A DNA stretch of 64,000 nt from Flammula alnicola (Eukaryota; Basidiomycota; Agaricomycetes; Agaricales; Strophariaceae): contig JADNRV010000039.1 of NCBI GenBank assembly GCA_015499995.1, forward strand, positions 186,001 to 250,000. The letters are read 5' to 3'. Of the stretch, positions 23,255-34,737 are shown piece after piece; position 1 is the stretch's first letter, and each line of letters starts with the position of its first letter. The position numbers and the translations under genes are program-made. The notes under the pieces were generated by a model. The model saw nothing but the letters and a program-made list of their open reading frames with translations. It did no database searches and had not been told where the DNA came from.

Positions 23255-24372
23255 CTAGTCATGTTTCACCACTCTAGGAGGAAGCAGTTCAGCCTTATCC
23301 AGGCGAGCATTCATATCCCGACGCCGACGCTTACGCCGCTGCCCCTCAGTGACATGCCCAATGTTCTCCACCCTTTTGTGCTCCTTGTTCACAGCCACAT
23401 CTGCCTCCCTCTTGTTCCCGTTTTTCATCTTGCTAGTATCTGCCTCGCGATCATACTCCTTGGTCACATCTGAGTCGTTAGCTTCCCAATTCACACAAAC
23501 CCTGCACGGGCACCCCACATCTTCAAAATAGTCGTCGCCATAATCCAGTGTGATCTCTTCACCATAGCGAATCTTTCGCGTCGCATAAGCATAGAGCGCA
23601 GATGTTTCGGTCACTGACATGAACTGATGACCTAAGATTAGCCATGTAAAATGAATATTTGAGTTTCTCCCTCTCACCGCGGCGTTGAACTCTTTACAAA
23701 GATGGTTTACGAAGCGTATGGGTCCAGAGAGCACCCTAACAGAACCAGAGGGCTGGTTTTGACTGGAGTGGACTCTGACCTCCGACAGCCTTGAGTGGGG
23801 TGTCTCATTGTCCATTGGCATTAAGCCGAGCAATTCGTAAATGATTTCGTTCTTTTTGAAATCTTTCTTGGCCTGTATGGAGAAGCCTAACTCCTTACCA
23901 CGTCCCATAGGAAGAGTAGAAAGCTTCACTGAACCCGCCTCATTGATGACCATGGAATAAGCGGCCAGGAACCTAATTCATTATGGTCGAATTAGCTAAG
24001 TCATTCCTAAATACTGTATGCGTTTACTCACCAAGATATGACCGGGACCGCCTCTGGCCCGAGCGCAGAAAGAGACGAAAAAGCTTGATACATCTCCGCA
24101 GCGAGGCGATCCGCGGTGGCCTTATATCCCCCTGGATCGTCGAAACTGTACTTCTCAAGACCCGAAGATCTAAACCGGGCGTTGATCGCTTGACGCTCCT
24201 CTTGCTGAATATTAAGTTGGACGGCGAGCAACTGCATGTTGTGGGTGCGGTGGGTCTTCTTCCGGGTTTGCTGACCGAAAATACTCATCGACAACACAGA
24301 GTCTACTGCAATGAGCGTCTCCGAGGTGAACATCTCGTCTATGAGGCTCTGAGCAAGTGGTTGGGCCGCCAT
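23255..24372 (-). CDS. SET-domain protein, two exons, open frame
   Basis: Exon 1 (24372-24032) starts MAAQPLAQSLIDEMF. A GTGAGT...TTAG intron joins it in frame to exon 2 (23972-23255), giving 352 residues. Exon 2 contains MPMDNETPHSRLSEVRVHSS, GPIRFVNHLCKEFNA (the substrate and cofactor-binding R-F-x-N-H-x-C block), RYGEEITLDYGDDYFED (the catalytic Tyr motif) and a CPCRVC cluster. A highly charged Lys/Arg-rich tail resembling a nuclear localisation segment follows. SET domains transfer methyl groups from SAM to protein lysines. This subfamily is expanded in mushroom-forming fungi and its substrates are not known to me. Unlike most neighbours, the gene has no stop or frameshift. The first ATG could lie further upstream if another exon exists. 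Confidence 0.78.
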
Positions 24373-25760
24373 CAGAGGAGGACTATCTTGCTACGCGTCA
24401 CCTTGATTTTGGGTTTGGGTCGGCAGGACCCTGAGCTACCAAACAGTGAACAAATAGAAAATTTCGAACATTTCTAATTGCACCTCATGGTGCGGCGGGA
24501 AATAGCCGGAGGACCAGCTTCGCTGGGCAAATTTGCCGGAGCTCGGGGAGGTCCAAATTCTCCCCTAAGAATTAGGGCGAAGTGATAATTTGCGGCCAGG
24601 GCCCCAGATCTCCAGGTAATTTGCGCAGATTAGCAGCGCGGAATAGCGAAAATCAGCTGATTTTCCGGTGGATTAAATTACGTTTCCAACCAATGTTGTG
24701 AGATTAATTTGAATTACCCGAGCGTTGTAGCATATTCCCGAGAACCTTTATTATTAGCCAAGCGAATTCCCAAAAATTCTCGGCTACCATGAAAATATTT
24801 TTCCGAGAATATATTCCCGTCCCATAGTCTCGTACCAATCACGTCCACATCGTGGAAGACTACAAAAACTACAAAAACAAAGACCTCATTTTGTTCTGCG
24901 ATTATCAGAACCTGCCGGGGGCGATAAAATAAAATAAAATTCATATTCATAAACAAAATTAACTATAGAAAAAACTTTGTCTCGTGTCTGAATAGACTAG
25001 AGCATTAAGAGAGCTGATATTAAATACACAAGCCAGAAATTTACACTGCCCTGATGAAACCTTGTTATAAGCCCCACTCACGTTTGCACGTGGTGGGTTG
25101 CTTAGTTGAGCCTAGTTTGACACCGTGACCCTGTGCCTTCCTCTCAGCGACAAACAGTGCACTTTCTACTAATGAAGTAGAACCGCAGGCAAGGAAGATA
25201 ATCGAACAGGCATTTTAGTTCATGTCTTTGGGTGCGTTGTGATGTCGTCCGGCTCTTTGTCCATCATGCGAGTCTCACCTATGTTCTAGTTTGTCTACTG
25301 CTGACTATGTCATCACTAATGCCGACCTATGTTTCCGAGGATTACATTAATGATTCGGAACTTTTATTTATACAGGAGAATATGTTTGAGAACTGTTTGT
25401 ACCATCCAAATTCATATATGCGGGGATTTTACACGCGTATCTCAAGTCCGGGGTAAAAGTCTTCGGTAATTAGCCATAAGTCACGGAGAATACCGTCTGA
25501 CCCTCTTAACCCATACCTCTCAAAACTCATAACCCCTTATATCCCATAGCCCCAGCCATCCACCTATTTGGTTTGCGGGGATTTGCATACCATAACCCAT
25601 AGGTCCGCAATAATCCATACCCCATACCCCTTTGGCGGCAAAACCCATAGATTTTATGTACATATTGGGCATAAATGCAGTACACTTATGGTGGGATAGT
25701 CATTACATGACTGTCGCAACTCCTGATGCGCCACCAGAACCGAAGAGAATGCGAAATATA
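24373..25760. other. 1.4 kb without a supported gene
   Basis: Contains a GC-rich block with GCCGGAG/CTCCCC motifs (24490-24620) and AT-rich DNA. It also has a low-complexity run of CCCATA/CCATACCCC phrases at 25500-25650 that superficially resembles degenerate satellite or telomere-like sequence. Short frames (e.g. 25232-25456) show no recognisable domain. Confidence 0.45.
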
Positions 25761-25995
25761 CAGTGTCTTGCATATTGTTTTGCACATCAACTTCGCCAGA
25801 TTTTGCGTGGGTGCTGACAAATGTTGATGGTGCCTTGGTCGGCAAGTTCGGCTGTCGAGCACACACACCAACTGAATGCCCTCGGGTATGCAAGCGGAAA
25901 CGGCATCTGAACGGCATCACGTTTCCCATGCTAGGCAAGCAGGGCCAAACAGCTGTTGAAAAAAATCCGTGTGCAAAACAATATGCAAGACACTG
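25761..25995. mobile_element. MITE, family A copy 2
   Basis: A 235-bp element with ends CAGTGTCTTGCATATTG and its reverse complement, flanked by TA on both sides (25759-25760, 25996-25997). The terminal ~26 bp match the element at 220-423 with one base changed symmetrically at both ends, while the interior differs. It is therefore a second subfamily sharing the transposase-recognition ends. Confidence 0.8.
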
Positions 25996-26245
25996 TATCT
26001 TTCCCGTTCACTTTCCGACCTGAATTGAGCGGTTATGGACAGCATAAATCACGTGATCCAATCACATTCTGAAGCGGGGACCGGCGAATACACTTTGACC
26101 TCATTTTGTGGTCATAAACTGTCTAAATCGTCTGGGAATCCCTTCGCATCGAGGTCAATCAACCTGACAACGTTCAAAAATGGACCGCCGGCTTTTTGAT
26201 TTTATTTTTAGCATACCTCTAGGAACCCATAACCTCTGATACTAT

Positions 26246-26536
26246 GGCCTACCAGTGACCACCGATCCGGCGCTACCTACATCTCGGCTGTCACATTTTT
26301 GGCAGGGCTGTCGTGACAATTTGTAACATATTAGTGTCACTCGATTTTCAGAAATTTCTCTATTGCTTGCTTGGTTTCTCATATTCCAGGTTGAAAAATG
26401 GGCCAGCACACGGCTCTGTGCCCTTCATCCGTTCTACAAAGTTTGAGCGATAAAAACCCTTGAAGAAAACACTTAAACTCCATTTATTTCAAAAAAGACC
26501 GCCGAGATGTAGGTAGCGCCGGATCGGTGGTAGGCC
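26246..26536. mobile_element. Inverted-repeat element with perfect 30-bp arms
   Basis: The arm at 26258-26287 (CCACCGATCCGGCG... CATCTCGGC) is repeated exactly in inverted form at 26501-26530, and GGCCTACC continues the match outward on both sides. The ~210-bp interior has no ORF. No convincing target duplication was found, so the superfamily is unknown. Confidence 0.7.
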
Positions 26537-28600
26537 AGAGTAGCCCACCGAGCCTCGAGGTAGACGTCCAACTAGCATCACGTGATGGATGTGACGTTGT
26601 CCAAAATTGGCAACTTTTCGCGAAAATCTTAATAACATACATTTTATGCACGATCCACACTTCCGGGGTCACTTTTAAAACCTAGCATTTGTAGATAAAG
26701 TCGATAGACGCGTGAATCATTGGCTATTTTGCAAAAATGTTCAAATTTGGCTGAGGAGAAAGAAAAATACGACTATTGATGAAGGTTACTACTAATTAGG
26801 ACATCACGTCGTGTTTTTTATTTCCCAGAACGATAAATCCACGTTATCTAGCCTTTCTTAACGAGGTCCAAGTTCAACCAATAGCCAAGGCTTTAACTTT
26901 CGATGAATTTGTTCCAAATCGGCTACTCTATGGGAAGGCGCAGCCCGGGATATACAAGAGGAAAAAACAACTACAGATAAGAAAACGACAGGCAGAAGAG
27001 AAAAGTTCTAAAGTAGAGTTGGGAAAAGGCGCCAGGTTTCGCCACCATGTGAGTATGTATGGGGATGAGAAGATGAATGAGAGAAGGACTGCTGCCGACA
27101 GGCCTATCTGACAACGGAGAGTGGTGTAACGCACGCGGCGCGCTCATTAGTTGAAGGTAAATTGTGCCTGTGATACCGTTAGTGGCTGGGCAGACGCAGC
27201 GTGGAAGCCACTGGGCCAGGCGGCGTAGGCGGCGAGCGCGAGTAAGGGATTGGGCGTGATAGAAGTGGGAGTGGGGGTAAGAGGCGGCAAGAGTGGCCTT
27301 GGGCCCGGACCCGATGACCATGGTGACGATAGCCGAACTTGCTATTATGGGCAGCGGCAGAGAATGGATGTGCCGTGGCAGCGAGAATGACGATCTCGCC
27401 GTCCGCTTGCGCTGGCCTACGTATGTACGACTAGGAGGCTAATCCAGAGATCGGGCCCTAGGGTCGAGATAGGGTCCAAAGGGCCAGTCGTGAGGTCAAG
27501 CCCCACGGGCGAGACAGAGCGTTCAAAGGCGGTGGCTCGATGTTGATATTGGAATTGGGGCGGAGGGAATGTAGCTGTTGGAGTTGGCATGGAAATTGAC
27601 AGTGTAGGAGCAGGAGAAGGCACGCGGGTTGCCAGCTTCTCTGGAGCCTTCAACGGAAAGGAACGGTGGATGGTTCGATCAACTCTTTCGTCTCATGCAT
27701 CTGGCTCGTCCGAGACAAGTCGCGGTAGCGGTGGTGGTCGAGGAGAAAGAGAGACAAGCTCCAGCTCTTCTCTTTGCTTCTTCGCACAGGGAAAGTTTTA
27801 TTTCGTATGCGTGGCTGGCATGAGTGAGGGTAAAGCTGCGCATGCTGGGCATTCCGGGAAGACGAAAAAGTTAGTCGCAAGTTTGAGGCGCAGTCGGTGT
27901 CTAGATGGGCTGATGGTGATCCTTCATGAAGAGGCTTAGGAAAAGGAAAAGGAGCGCTTACTCCTTCCCCTAGGCCGAAGGTCGATGCTGATGTTGTCAT
28001 TGATCGACAGGCGATTCCACGTCCACGTCCTCCGCGACCTGGTCGCTGGAGAACATTCGACCGATATCGACTCCGCAACCTCAATCGTATTACCAGCACT
28101 CGCCGGCAGCGGAGATTCTTCTATTCCTTTATCAGCCCATTATCCGTCACCATCGCCAGATCCTAATCCACATTTTAGACGGCGCGATCAATGTTGATCT
28201 CGATCGATTGTGTCTGAACAAAATCTTCGCAGGCCACATACTGATCGGAGACGTTCCCTTATCCTACTCCTTCAAAGTCGACAATGGAAGACACCCAGGT
28301 GGATATTGATAGCAGTCAATATTCAGGTCTTGAAGAAGCTCCCGAGGCTCGACGACGGTACGGTACACCCTCTGACTTATCGACGATCCGAATAGGAGCC
28401 TACGTCGCTTCCGGCGACGGCACATCCATCTGGGTCTGGGTCTGTGTTGGTGCAATGCAGACACATCTTTCTTCTCGTCAGGGTGAAGGCGTATCTGACA
28501 GGATTGGTGCGGCTGCTTGGAATTCACGTTGCGATTGGGAGTTGAAGATGAGAAGGTGGAGCCGGCGAGAGCGAAGCAAGATTGGCTAACGATACGAGCA
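26537..28600. other. 2 kb without an identified gene
   Basis: Open frames on both strands between 26900 and 28600 are compositionally biased (Ser, Arg, Gly, Pro) and overlap one another, as expected for GC-rich DNA. None shows a known domain or a consistent exon chain. Remnants of a gene cannot be excluded. Confidence 0.4.
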
Positions 28601-29460
28601 GTGACGTGGCGCTCGCCAGTGGGGCTGGTTATGGTTGTGGTTGCAATGGCGATGCGTGAGATACGGTGGGCGTCGACCTTGGCCAGGAAAACAGGCGCGG
28701 GGATATCGATCTTCCTGAAATTTCCGCCGTCGACGTCAATATTGTAGCCGATGACATAGTTAAAGTCAACGCGGGTAGCGGAGGCGTCGATCCCATAACC
28801 AATATCAACGATCCACGTCGCTGGGTAGGTTCATCTATGAGCAATTAGCTCTAAACTTTTTAAAGACAAACGAATGAAGAACATACCGTGATGAGTGATG
28901 AATGTTCTTATCGCCACCATCGACGTCAAACCGAACACCCAACCCGGTCCATTCCCTACTTCAAACTCGACTCCTTCATCGCCTCCAACGTGCTAGGATA
29001 TTCGTCGCGTCTTCCACGTCTGCCAGATTTTCATCCCATACATATAGGCATTCAGAGAATGGCACGTTGAGACGAGGTGCCGAGAGTTGAACCACCCGCG
29101 GAGATGCTGCCTTTGCTATATTGGTTCCTGCCATAAAAGCGCGGGCCAGGTGTACTGCGAGTACTACAGAAGTTGGATGAGCCAGGTTCAGGAGATATCG
29201 ACGGACATGCTAGGATTGGGAAGCACGAGTAGCGATGCTTCCGGATGAAAAAGGAACAGAGTCCTGCAATTGAGTGAGCGAGTTGGGCTGGGAGGAGAAG
29301 AAGAAATACGTACGGTGGCCGATTCAGAGGCACCGGAGCTGTTATCGATGATGATGATGATTCTGTGACTTCGGCTGTATGGATAACGAAGCCCGCATTC
29401 GAGCTCTCCGAAGCTCTTCGACAATACCGACAACAAATGCAGCCAGGCGGTTGATGAACA
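28600..29460 (-). pseudogene. Unidentified minus-strand reading frames
   Basis: Successive minus-strand frames have protein-like composition: NRLAAFVVGIVEELRRARMR, LVHLARAFMAG-like text, LNVPFSECLYVWDENLADVE, VGGDEGVEFEVGNGPGWVFG, TWIVDIGYGIDASATRVDFN and VIGYNIDVDGGNFRKIDIPA with PVFLAKVDAHRISRIAIATT. They could be exons of one gene, but several are separated by stops or frame changes without obvious splice sites. The alternation of Val/Asp/Gly strands suggests a beta-rich protein. I do not recognise the family. Confidence 0.3.
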
Positions 29461-29649
29461 GGTGTTATAGAACTCTCTGGTCTCTTTGTGACGTCGACGA
29501 GCCAAGCGAACGCGAAGCAGAACAGACGTGGTTAGTCGGACCGGTCTATCTGAGTTTAAATCCCTGTAGCGCGCATTTCCCACACGTTTCCTCGGATGCT
29601 TAGGTTGATCGCAACCGACCCTAAAGTCAGGTCACGTTACTATCAACAG

Positions 29650-32600
29650 AATAGAATTAATTTTGGCTGACTACATTACATAAGTAATTCAGGTAACTAA
29701 GTCACCTCGCCAGCGCGTCGTCGGAAAAGAAAGAAAGAAAGAAAGAGACAAATAAGGTAATTAAATATAGGCAATAGTAAGACGATGGGAAGACGAGACA
29801 ATATGAGAGAGATGATGTGGGAGTGAGATGGATTTTGTGGGTCTACTAGAGGTGGAAAAAGGGGAAAAAGTGCGACGGACAATTCCCCAAATACGTGCTG
29901 CTAGCCGGATAGCCGTGACATGGCAATCATCCGTAAGTCGTTGGTGGAGACGGTGGCGCTGTACCTCTGTGAGGTGTTGCAGTATATCGCCAGTAGGGAG
30001 CTGAATGGGAGGAATGACGCCAAGATAATAAAAAGACCGTGCTGTGGGCCAACAAGATGAATCTGCAAAGAGGTTGGCAATGATCGTCATGACCTCAGGG
30101 AGGTTAGCAGGATCCAACTGAAAGGTTTCGAAAGTGGTGGAAACGGCGGCGCGGAGTGCCTGAGTTGCAGTGTTACGGAACTCAGCAAAACGTGGGCAAG
30201 CCGTAAAAAGGTGGTGTGATGTTTCGAAACATTGACAGTTGAAGCGGCACCAGGGTTGGTGTAGAGTGCCGAGACGAGTCGAGAGGGTATATGCAGAGTC
30301 AAGTTGGTTAGAGCGACTGTAGAGTTGAATAGTGGCCGAATATGATGAAAGAGCACGACTATAGGGATATTGAGGGGGACTGTTGGCGTCATACAGCAGG
30401 CGAGAGACGATGCACGAAGGAGCGGTAGACACATTCCGAGATAGGGCTTGATCGATGTGGGTCATTATGTTGCATTCGATGAAGCCATTGGATGGGGAAT
30501 ATGGTGTGAAGGGATCCATCGTGAATGTGGGTACAGGTACAGCTGGGGGTGGCGCGAAGAATCGTTGCGAACGAGATGCGATGTGGTCCGCGAGACGGTT
30601 CAGAGCGCTAGGTAACGACATGGATGACGTATGGGCACGGATATGTTCCAAAGAAGGAGGTGTTGCAGCTGGAACTGGGGCATTGGAAGGAGATGTAGAA
30701 CTACGAATGTCAAGGATCCAACGATAGAGAGAGCGCGCGGGGTGTGATGTAAGAGAGGTAGATGTAGAAGCATTGGCGTTGTTGATCAAACGGACGGAAT
30801 TGAGGTGGTCAGTGTACACTGTTGTTGAGGCCTCATCGTCTATTCCTGCTGGTCGAATACCCTCAGCGTCTATTCCTGCATCTCCTACATACAAACGTCG
30901 TGCTTGGTGTTCCCGTGCCAACAAAGATGTTGCTACTATGCCGTAGGCCTCGCCCTGAAGGATTGTGGCTCGAGGACCGAAGGTATTGAGGGAGGCAGAG
31001 AACGCATTACCGTTGGCAATGACTGCGAAGATGACGGTAGATGAATTTCCACGATTAACATGTGACGCGTCGGAAGAAAAGAGGTGTCTGGGGGCTTGGT
31101 GTGGGAATGCAGACGAGAATTGGGAGAGAGCAAGGACGACGTGTTCGGCAAGATACTGACGGAGCGGCCGAGGTAATAGGAGGGTGATATCTGGGTAAGA
31201 GAGAGAGGATAAAGAGGATGGAAGAGAGGAGAGCCACAAGGAGACAGTGGGCCAATCTCTTGTGATCAGTGCTTGAGCCGGTGAAAAGGTGAAATGGAAT
31301 GGGCAGAAAGTAAGTGGTAGAAAGGATGTTGGGTCGAGATTCCACTGGCCAAGCTGAGAGAGGAAGGAAAACCCATATCTGCGGAGATTAGACACAAGGC
31401 GAGTTGGCAAACGGTGATCTGTTGGTAGGAGGTTATTGAGGTGTTGAAGAGATACGGAACCCAGAAGAATATAACTGAGATCGGTAGAGAGTAAGGAAGT
31501 GTCCGTTTGTTGAAGGATTGTGAAAGCGTGAATCCACGCTGCTGGTAGGTAACGGTGGAGGCGAGAAAAGGAGCGGGATTGGTTGGGTAAGGTAAGGGGT
31601 GAACGGCACTTGTTATGCGAGCAAGTCCAATCGGCGAGTGAGATCTGAGCCATATTCCGGAAAGAGAGAATGTGATGGTTGAGATCACGCTGGAGGCCAG
31701 CGACGGAGAGGGAGTCGTTGATGCGAGATATGGAGGAGAATCCGAGACCCCAGTCGTCAATCGAGGCAGTTAGGATGGACGTACGAAAGTGGAATGGCAT
31801 GCCCAAATATGAGTGAACCTTGTGAGCGATCTGCTGATCGAGTGTGGCGGCATGTTTAGAGGATACGGTTTGAAAGTTCAGCAAAGGTCGTATTTTGGAC
31901 ACTAAACATTGTGACAGTATTCGTCGCAGGGCAGTCACAGGAAGTGGTCGAGACAAAAGCGGGAAGGTGAAGTTTGAGACCAAGTCCTGGAGATGAAGGA
32001 AATGAAGGTCTGGACGATTGATTGGAACACGGAGGAAAACCGTGTTCTGTGTTGTCACTGGGACCGGATGCAGCAGAGTTTCCATAGAAGAAGGATTCTC
32101 GAAATTCACCGACGGTATATCAACGGTTTGGTTCACTGGCGTCGGTGCGGGAAATTCGGGTGTCCGGTAAGCATAGAACATGCTTTTTCGCCATTCCGTT
32201 TCCCAACCGTAAGTAGCTTGGAAGCGATCAGCATGACGGGCAGCATGAAGCATAGTAGGCATGCTGGATGTCATAAGCAAGGTGTCATCCATGGCTTCGA
32301 CCATACAAATTGGTTGGGATAAATGATCAGCAGGGGTGTGAGGCTGGGCGAGTCGTGCATTGTGAGACATAACAGTGATATGGCCAGCTTGGTCCCTGAT
32401 GAGATCTGAAATCCAGTGTTTCGCCAAACTCGTGGTGAGAGTGCATTTGAGAGGAGACAGCGATCCTCCTTGCTTAGTGACACCGTTAACGACAAATGGT
32501 TCAGTGAAACCATAAGCAGTTTTGACGCAATAGGGAACGTTCTCCTGGGAAGAACGGTCAAGGTCTGAGATGGTCGAGGGAAGTCCATATGCCTCGAGTG

Positions 32601-34737
32601 CATCATAAAAGCCCTGCGGTTCCAACATATCAAAGCCCTTCTTCTGGTCTCGCTGGAGGATGTAGAGGGGAATATTTTCCCGCTCAGCCCAGCATTCAAC
32701 TTGGGATATGAAGGAAAGCAGGTCACGACCTTGAACACCTGGTTGCGTAGCGAGTTGGCCTTCTGGAATGACAGAGTGTTTTGCAACGTAAGGCGTGAGG
32801 AGCGAGTTGAGCCAACCAAAGACTAGGTTGAGGAGAAGATTATTGCAAGCGATTCCCCGATAGTTCTGCAGAAAAACTGAAGGACCACGTTTGTGAATGG
32901 TGGAAATATTGGTTTGTTTCACGCAGTCAGGGAAATGAGATCGGGTGATAATGTAGTTACGTAAATCGAGCACCGCCTCCAGTGCACGATCACCTAATCG
33001 CTTGATGAACCACTTCTCCCATCCATCAGAACCCGGGGTAGGCTTGGAGTTGCCTTTTGATAGAATCCGGCGAATGTTAGTGAGATTCATAGGCAGAGGC
33101 CAAGCGAACGGGTCAGAGGACGTGCGCTCCTTTACGGCTTTCACAGCAGAACAGGTTAGCCAAGGCTTATCCTGAGGTGGTCGCTGTGTACGCGCATAAA
33201 GTGTTTGAAAATATTCCGTGGTGATGCGCTTAATATTCTCTTCTCCAGTCTGAAGGTTCTGAGAGTCAGAATCTGGGGAAGGAGAAAGCGCAAGGGGTAG
33301 CACAGAGTATTTTCGGTCAAATAACGTCTTAGCTGAACCGCCCTTCAGCACAGACGAAATTTTCGCAGAGGAGGTTTTTTGTTGACGAGCTTCAAGCTCA
33401 CAACGCTCTTCCGAAAAACGAATCTTGTGAAGCATGCGACGGAGGTGCCGTAAATAATCACGGAAATGAGAGGGTGAATCCTGAGAGGGCCGATGTGAAG
33501 CATAAAAGCTGGCGAAATAGGATTGGACCCATGGTGCACAGGGATAGGTATTACGGCCGCATGTTAAGAAAACATTTGTAGCTGCGATTAGGCGATTAAT
33601 GCGTCGATTCTCGCATAGGACAAGGCGAATGGTTGGGTTAGTGGGCTTGGTTGGACGATATGGAGCCTTCGGAGTAGGGAGAATAAAGGCAGTATGTGCA
33701 GCTGAGATGAAGATTCGGGTGAGAGAAGAGTATTTCTCCTCAAATTGTAGGTCATCAGTGATATTGGTGAGCAGGTTTGGTTGGGAGGAAAGGGCATCGT
33801 CAACGATTTGAGCGAAAGTCTCAAAGCGATACTTTTCACTAGATGGGGGGTAGCGAAAACGAGGGGCGTAAGAGGAGGGCGGTTTTTCCTCGGGAATCGC
33901 TGGAGTACCACAATGTGACGGTGCTGAGAGGACGAGACAGGATGCGATGGGCCGATGATCCGTGCAAGGGATAAAGGCATGTAAGGTCTCAACCAAACCG
34001 GATGCAATACCGATGCGGGACGATGCAGCGCGGTCAATAACACTGCAGGGCGTGCGGTGGGTAGCATCAGATAGTGCGTCCACAAATCCCTGATGAGTAT
34101 ATTGTGTACGGAGATCCAGTTGAGGTTGTATAGACCAAAGGTCAACGCCATCAACATGGTGTAGAAAGTCCATATACGCGCGCCGGGCAGGAGTCATGGT
34201 ATAGGACTGGGCATTGGTCTCCGTAGAAGATAATGTCGCGTTGACATCTCCTATAATTGACCATGAAAAAGGCGAGTTGTTGCAGAGGTCTGTAATGGAA
34301 GGCCAGAAGAGTGAGTTGTCATCATCAGCAGTCCCAGGATCCCAGGGTGCATAAAGTCCAATGAGCCGATGTGTGAAGCACCGGCCAGTGGATGTAGGGA
34401 TCATGAGATCGAGAGCGACAGCGCGACTGGAAAGGAGCGCTGGTAATGAAACAAGCTGTGCAGTGAATAGCCCAACACGAATGCCAACAATTACTCCCCA
34501 CTTCCCAGCAATTTCGTGCGTAGCCTGGCAATGCATCAGTAATTCAAACTCCGACATACCACTGTCGGAATGGCCATCCTTCGTATCTTCACCACCACGA
34601 CAGATAGAGACTAGTTTGTATGGAGAAAAATGGTCGAGTTGATAATATAAATAGATTCTTGGGTACTGATTTTTATTTCTTGGGTACAATCTTTCAATAC
34701 CGTTGTCAGCAGGTGCAGATGTAAGGAAAATAGACAC
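29650..34737 (-). mobile_element. LINE retrotransposon with unbroken ORF2
   Basis: Non-LTR element on the minus strand. The coding ORF is 29761-34737, followed by a 3' non-coding tail that is shared with the truncated copy at 16232-16556. The 3' end lies near 29650. No separate gag-like ORF1 was found upstream of 34737. The first ~30 codons of the ORF fall in a small inverted repeat (34653-34763), so the true 5' end is probably missing or replaced. Confidence 0.85.
29761..34737 (-). CDS. LINE polyprotein: endonuclease, reverse transcriptase, RNase H
   Basis: 1658 codons without a stop. Residues ~160-270 hold the APE-type endonuclease core (SIIGDVNATLS and CTDHRPIASCLV). Reverse transcriptase spans about 560-850: RDQKKGFDML (motif A Asp, ~700), VTKQGGSLSPL (motif B) and VEAMDDTLLM (motif C, ~815, AMDD instead of the common F/YADD). 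RNase H lies at ~1215-1400 with SSDASHV, LQGEAYGIVA, VYTDHLNSV and LNRLADHIAS supplying the acidic residues. A Cys/His knuckle CQCFETSHHLFTACPRF follows near 1500. Such proteins nick DNA and copy their RNA in place. The extreme N terminus of the endonuclease (usual WNxxG block) is not visible, so cleavage activity is uncertain despite the long open frame. Confidence 0.85.
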   Translation of the reverse strand: MSIFLTSAPADNGIERLYPRNKNQYPRIYLYYQLDHFSPYKLVSICRGGEDTKDGHSDSGMSEFELLMHCQATHEIAGKWGVIVGIRVGLFTAQLVSLPALLSSRAVALDLMIPTSTGRCFTHRLIGLYAPWDPGTADDDNSLFWPSITDLCNNSPFSWSIIGDVNATLSSTETNAQSYTMTPARRAYMDFLHHVDGVDLWSIQPQLDLRTQYTHQGFVDALSDATHRTPCSVIDRAASSRIGIASGLVETLHAFIPCTDHRPIASCLVLSAPSHCGTPAIPEEKPPSSYAPRFRYPPSSEKYRFETFAQIVDDALSSQPNLLTNITDDLQFEEKYSSLTRIFISAAHTAFILPTPKAPYRPTKPTNPTIRLVLCENRRINRLIAATNVFLTCGRNTYPCAPWVQSYFASFYASHRPSQDSPSHFRDYLRHLRRMLHKIRFSEERCELEARQQKTSSAKISSVLKGGSAKTLFDRKYSVLPLALSPSPDSDSQNLQTGEENIKRITTEYFQTLYARTQRPPQDKPWLTCSAVKAVKERTSSDPFAWPLPMNLTNIRRILSKGNSKPTPGSDGWEKWFIKRLGDRALEAVLDLRNYIITRSHFPDCVKQTNISTIHKRGPSVFLQNYRGIACNNLLLNLVFGWLNSLLTPYVAKHSVIPEGQLATQPGVQGRDLLSFISQVECWAERENIPLYILQRDQKKGFDMLEPQGFYDALEAYGLPSTISDLDRSSQENVPYCVKTAYGFTEPFVVNGVTKQGGSLSPLKCTLTTSLAKHWISDLIRDQAGHITVMSHNARLAQPHTPADHLSQPICMVEAMDDTLLMTSSMPTMLHAARHADRFQATYGWETEWRKSMFYAYRTPEFPAPTPVNQTVDIPSVNFENPSSMETLLHPVPVTTQNTVFLRVPINRPDLHFLHLQDLVSNFTFPLLSRPLPVTALRRILSQCLVSKIRPLLNFQTVSSKHAATLDQQIAHKVHSYLGMPFHFRTSILTASIDDWGLGFSSISRINDSLSVAGLQRDLNHHILSFRNMAQISLADWTCSHNKCRSPLTLPNQSRSFSRLHRYLPAAWIHAFTILQQTDTSLLSTDLSYILLGSVSLQHLNNLLPTDHRLPTRLVSNLRRYGFSFLSQLGQWNLDPTSFLPLTFCPFHFTFSPAQALITRDWPTVSLWLSSLPSSLSSLSYPDITLLLPRPLRQYLAEHVVLALSQFSSAFPHQAPRHLFSSDASHVNRGNSSTVIFAVIANGNAFSASLNTFGPRATILQGEAYGIVATSLLAREHQARRLYVGDAGIDAEGIRPAGIDDEASTTVYTDHLNSVRLINNANASTSTSLTSHPARSLYRWILDIRSSTSPSNAPVPAATPPSLEHIRAHTSSMSLPSALNRLADHIASRSQRFFAPPPAVPVPTFTMDPFTPYSPSNGFIECNIMTHIDQALSRNVSTAPSCIVSRLLYDANSPPQYPYSRALSSYSATIQLYSRSNQLDSAYTLSTRLGTLHQPWCRFNCQCFETSHHLFTACPRFAEFRNTATQALRAAVSTTFETFQLDPANLPEVMTIIANLFADSSCWPTARSFYYLGVIPPIQLPTGDILQHLTEVQRHRLHQRLTDDCHVTAIRLAARIWGIVRRTFSPFSTSSRPTKSISLPHHLSHIVSSSHRLTIAYI

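Noticed and set aside
25500..25650. Telomere-like repeat (CCCATA, CCATACCCC)
   Set aside because: The units are irregular and do not match the TTAGGG/CCCTAA repeat. Probably low-complexity DNA.
29761..34737. Long plus-strand and other-frame ORFs overlapping the LINE
   Set aside because: They are mirror or frame shadows of the 1658-codon ORF and show no domains of their own.
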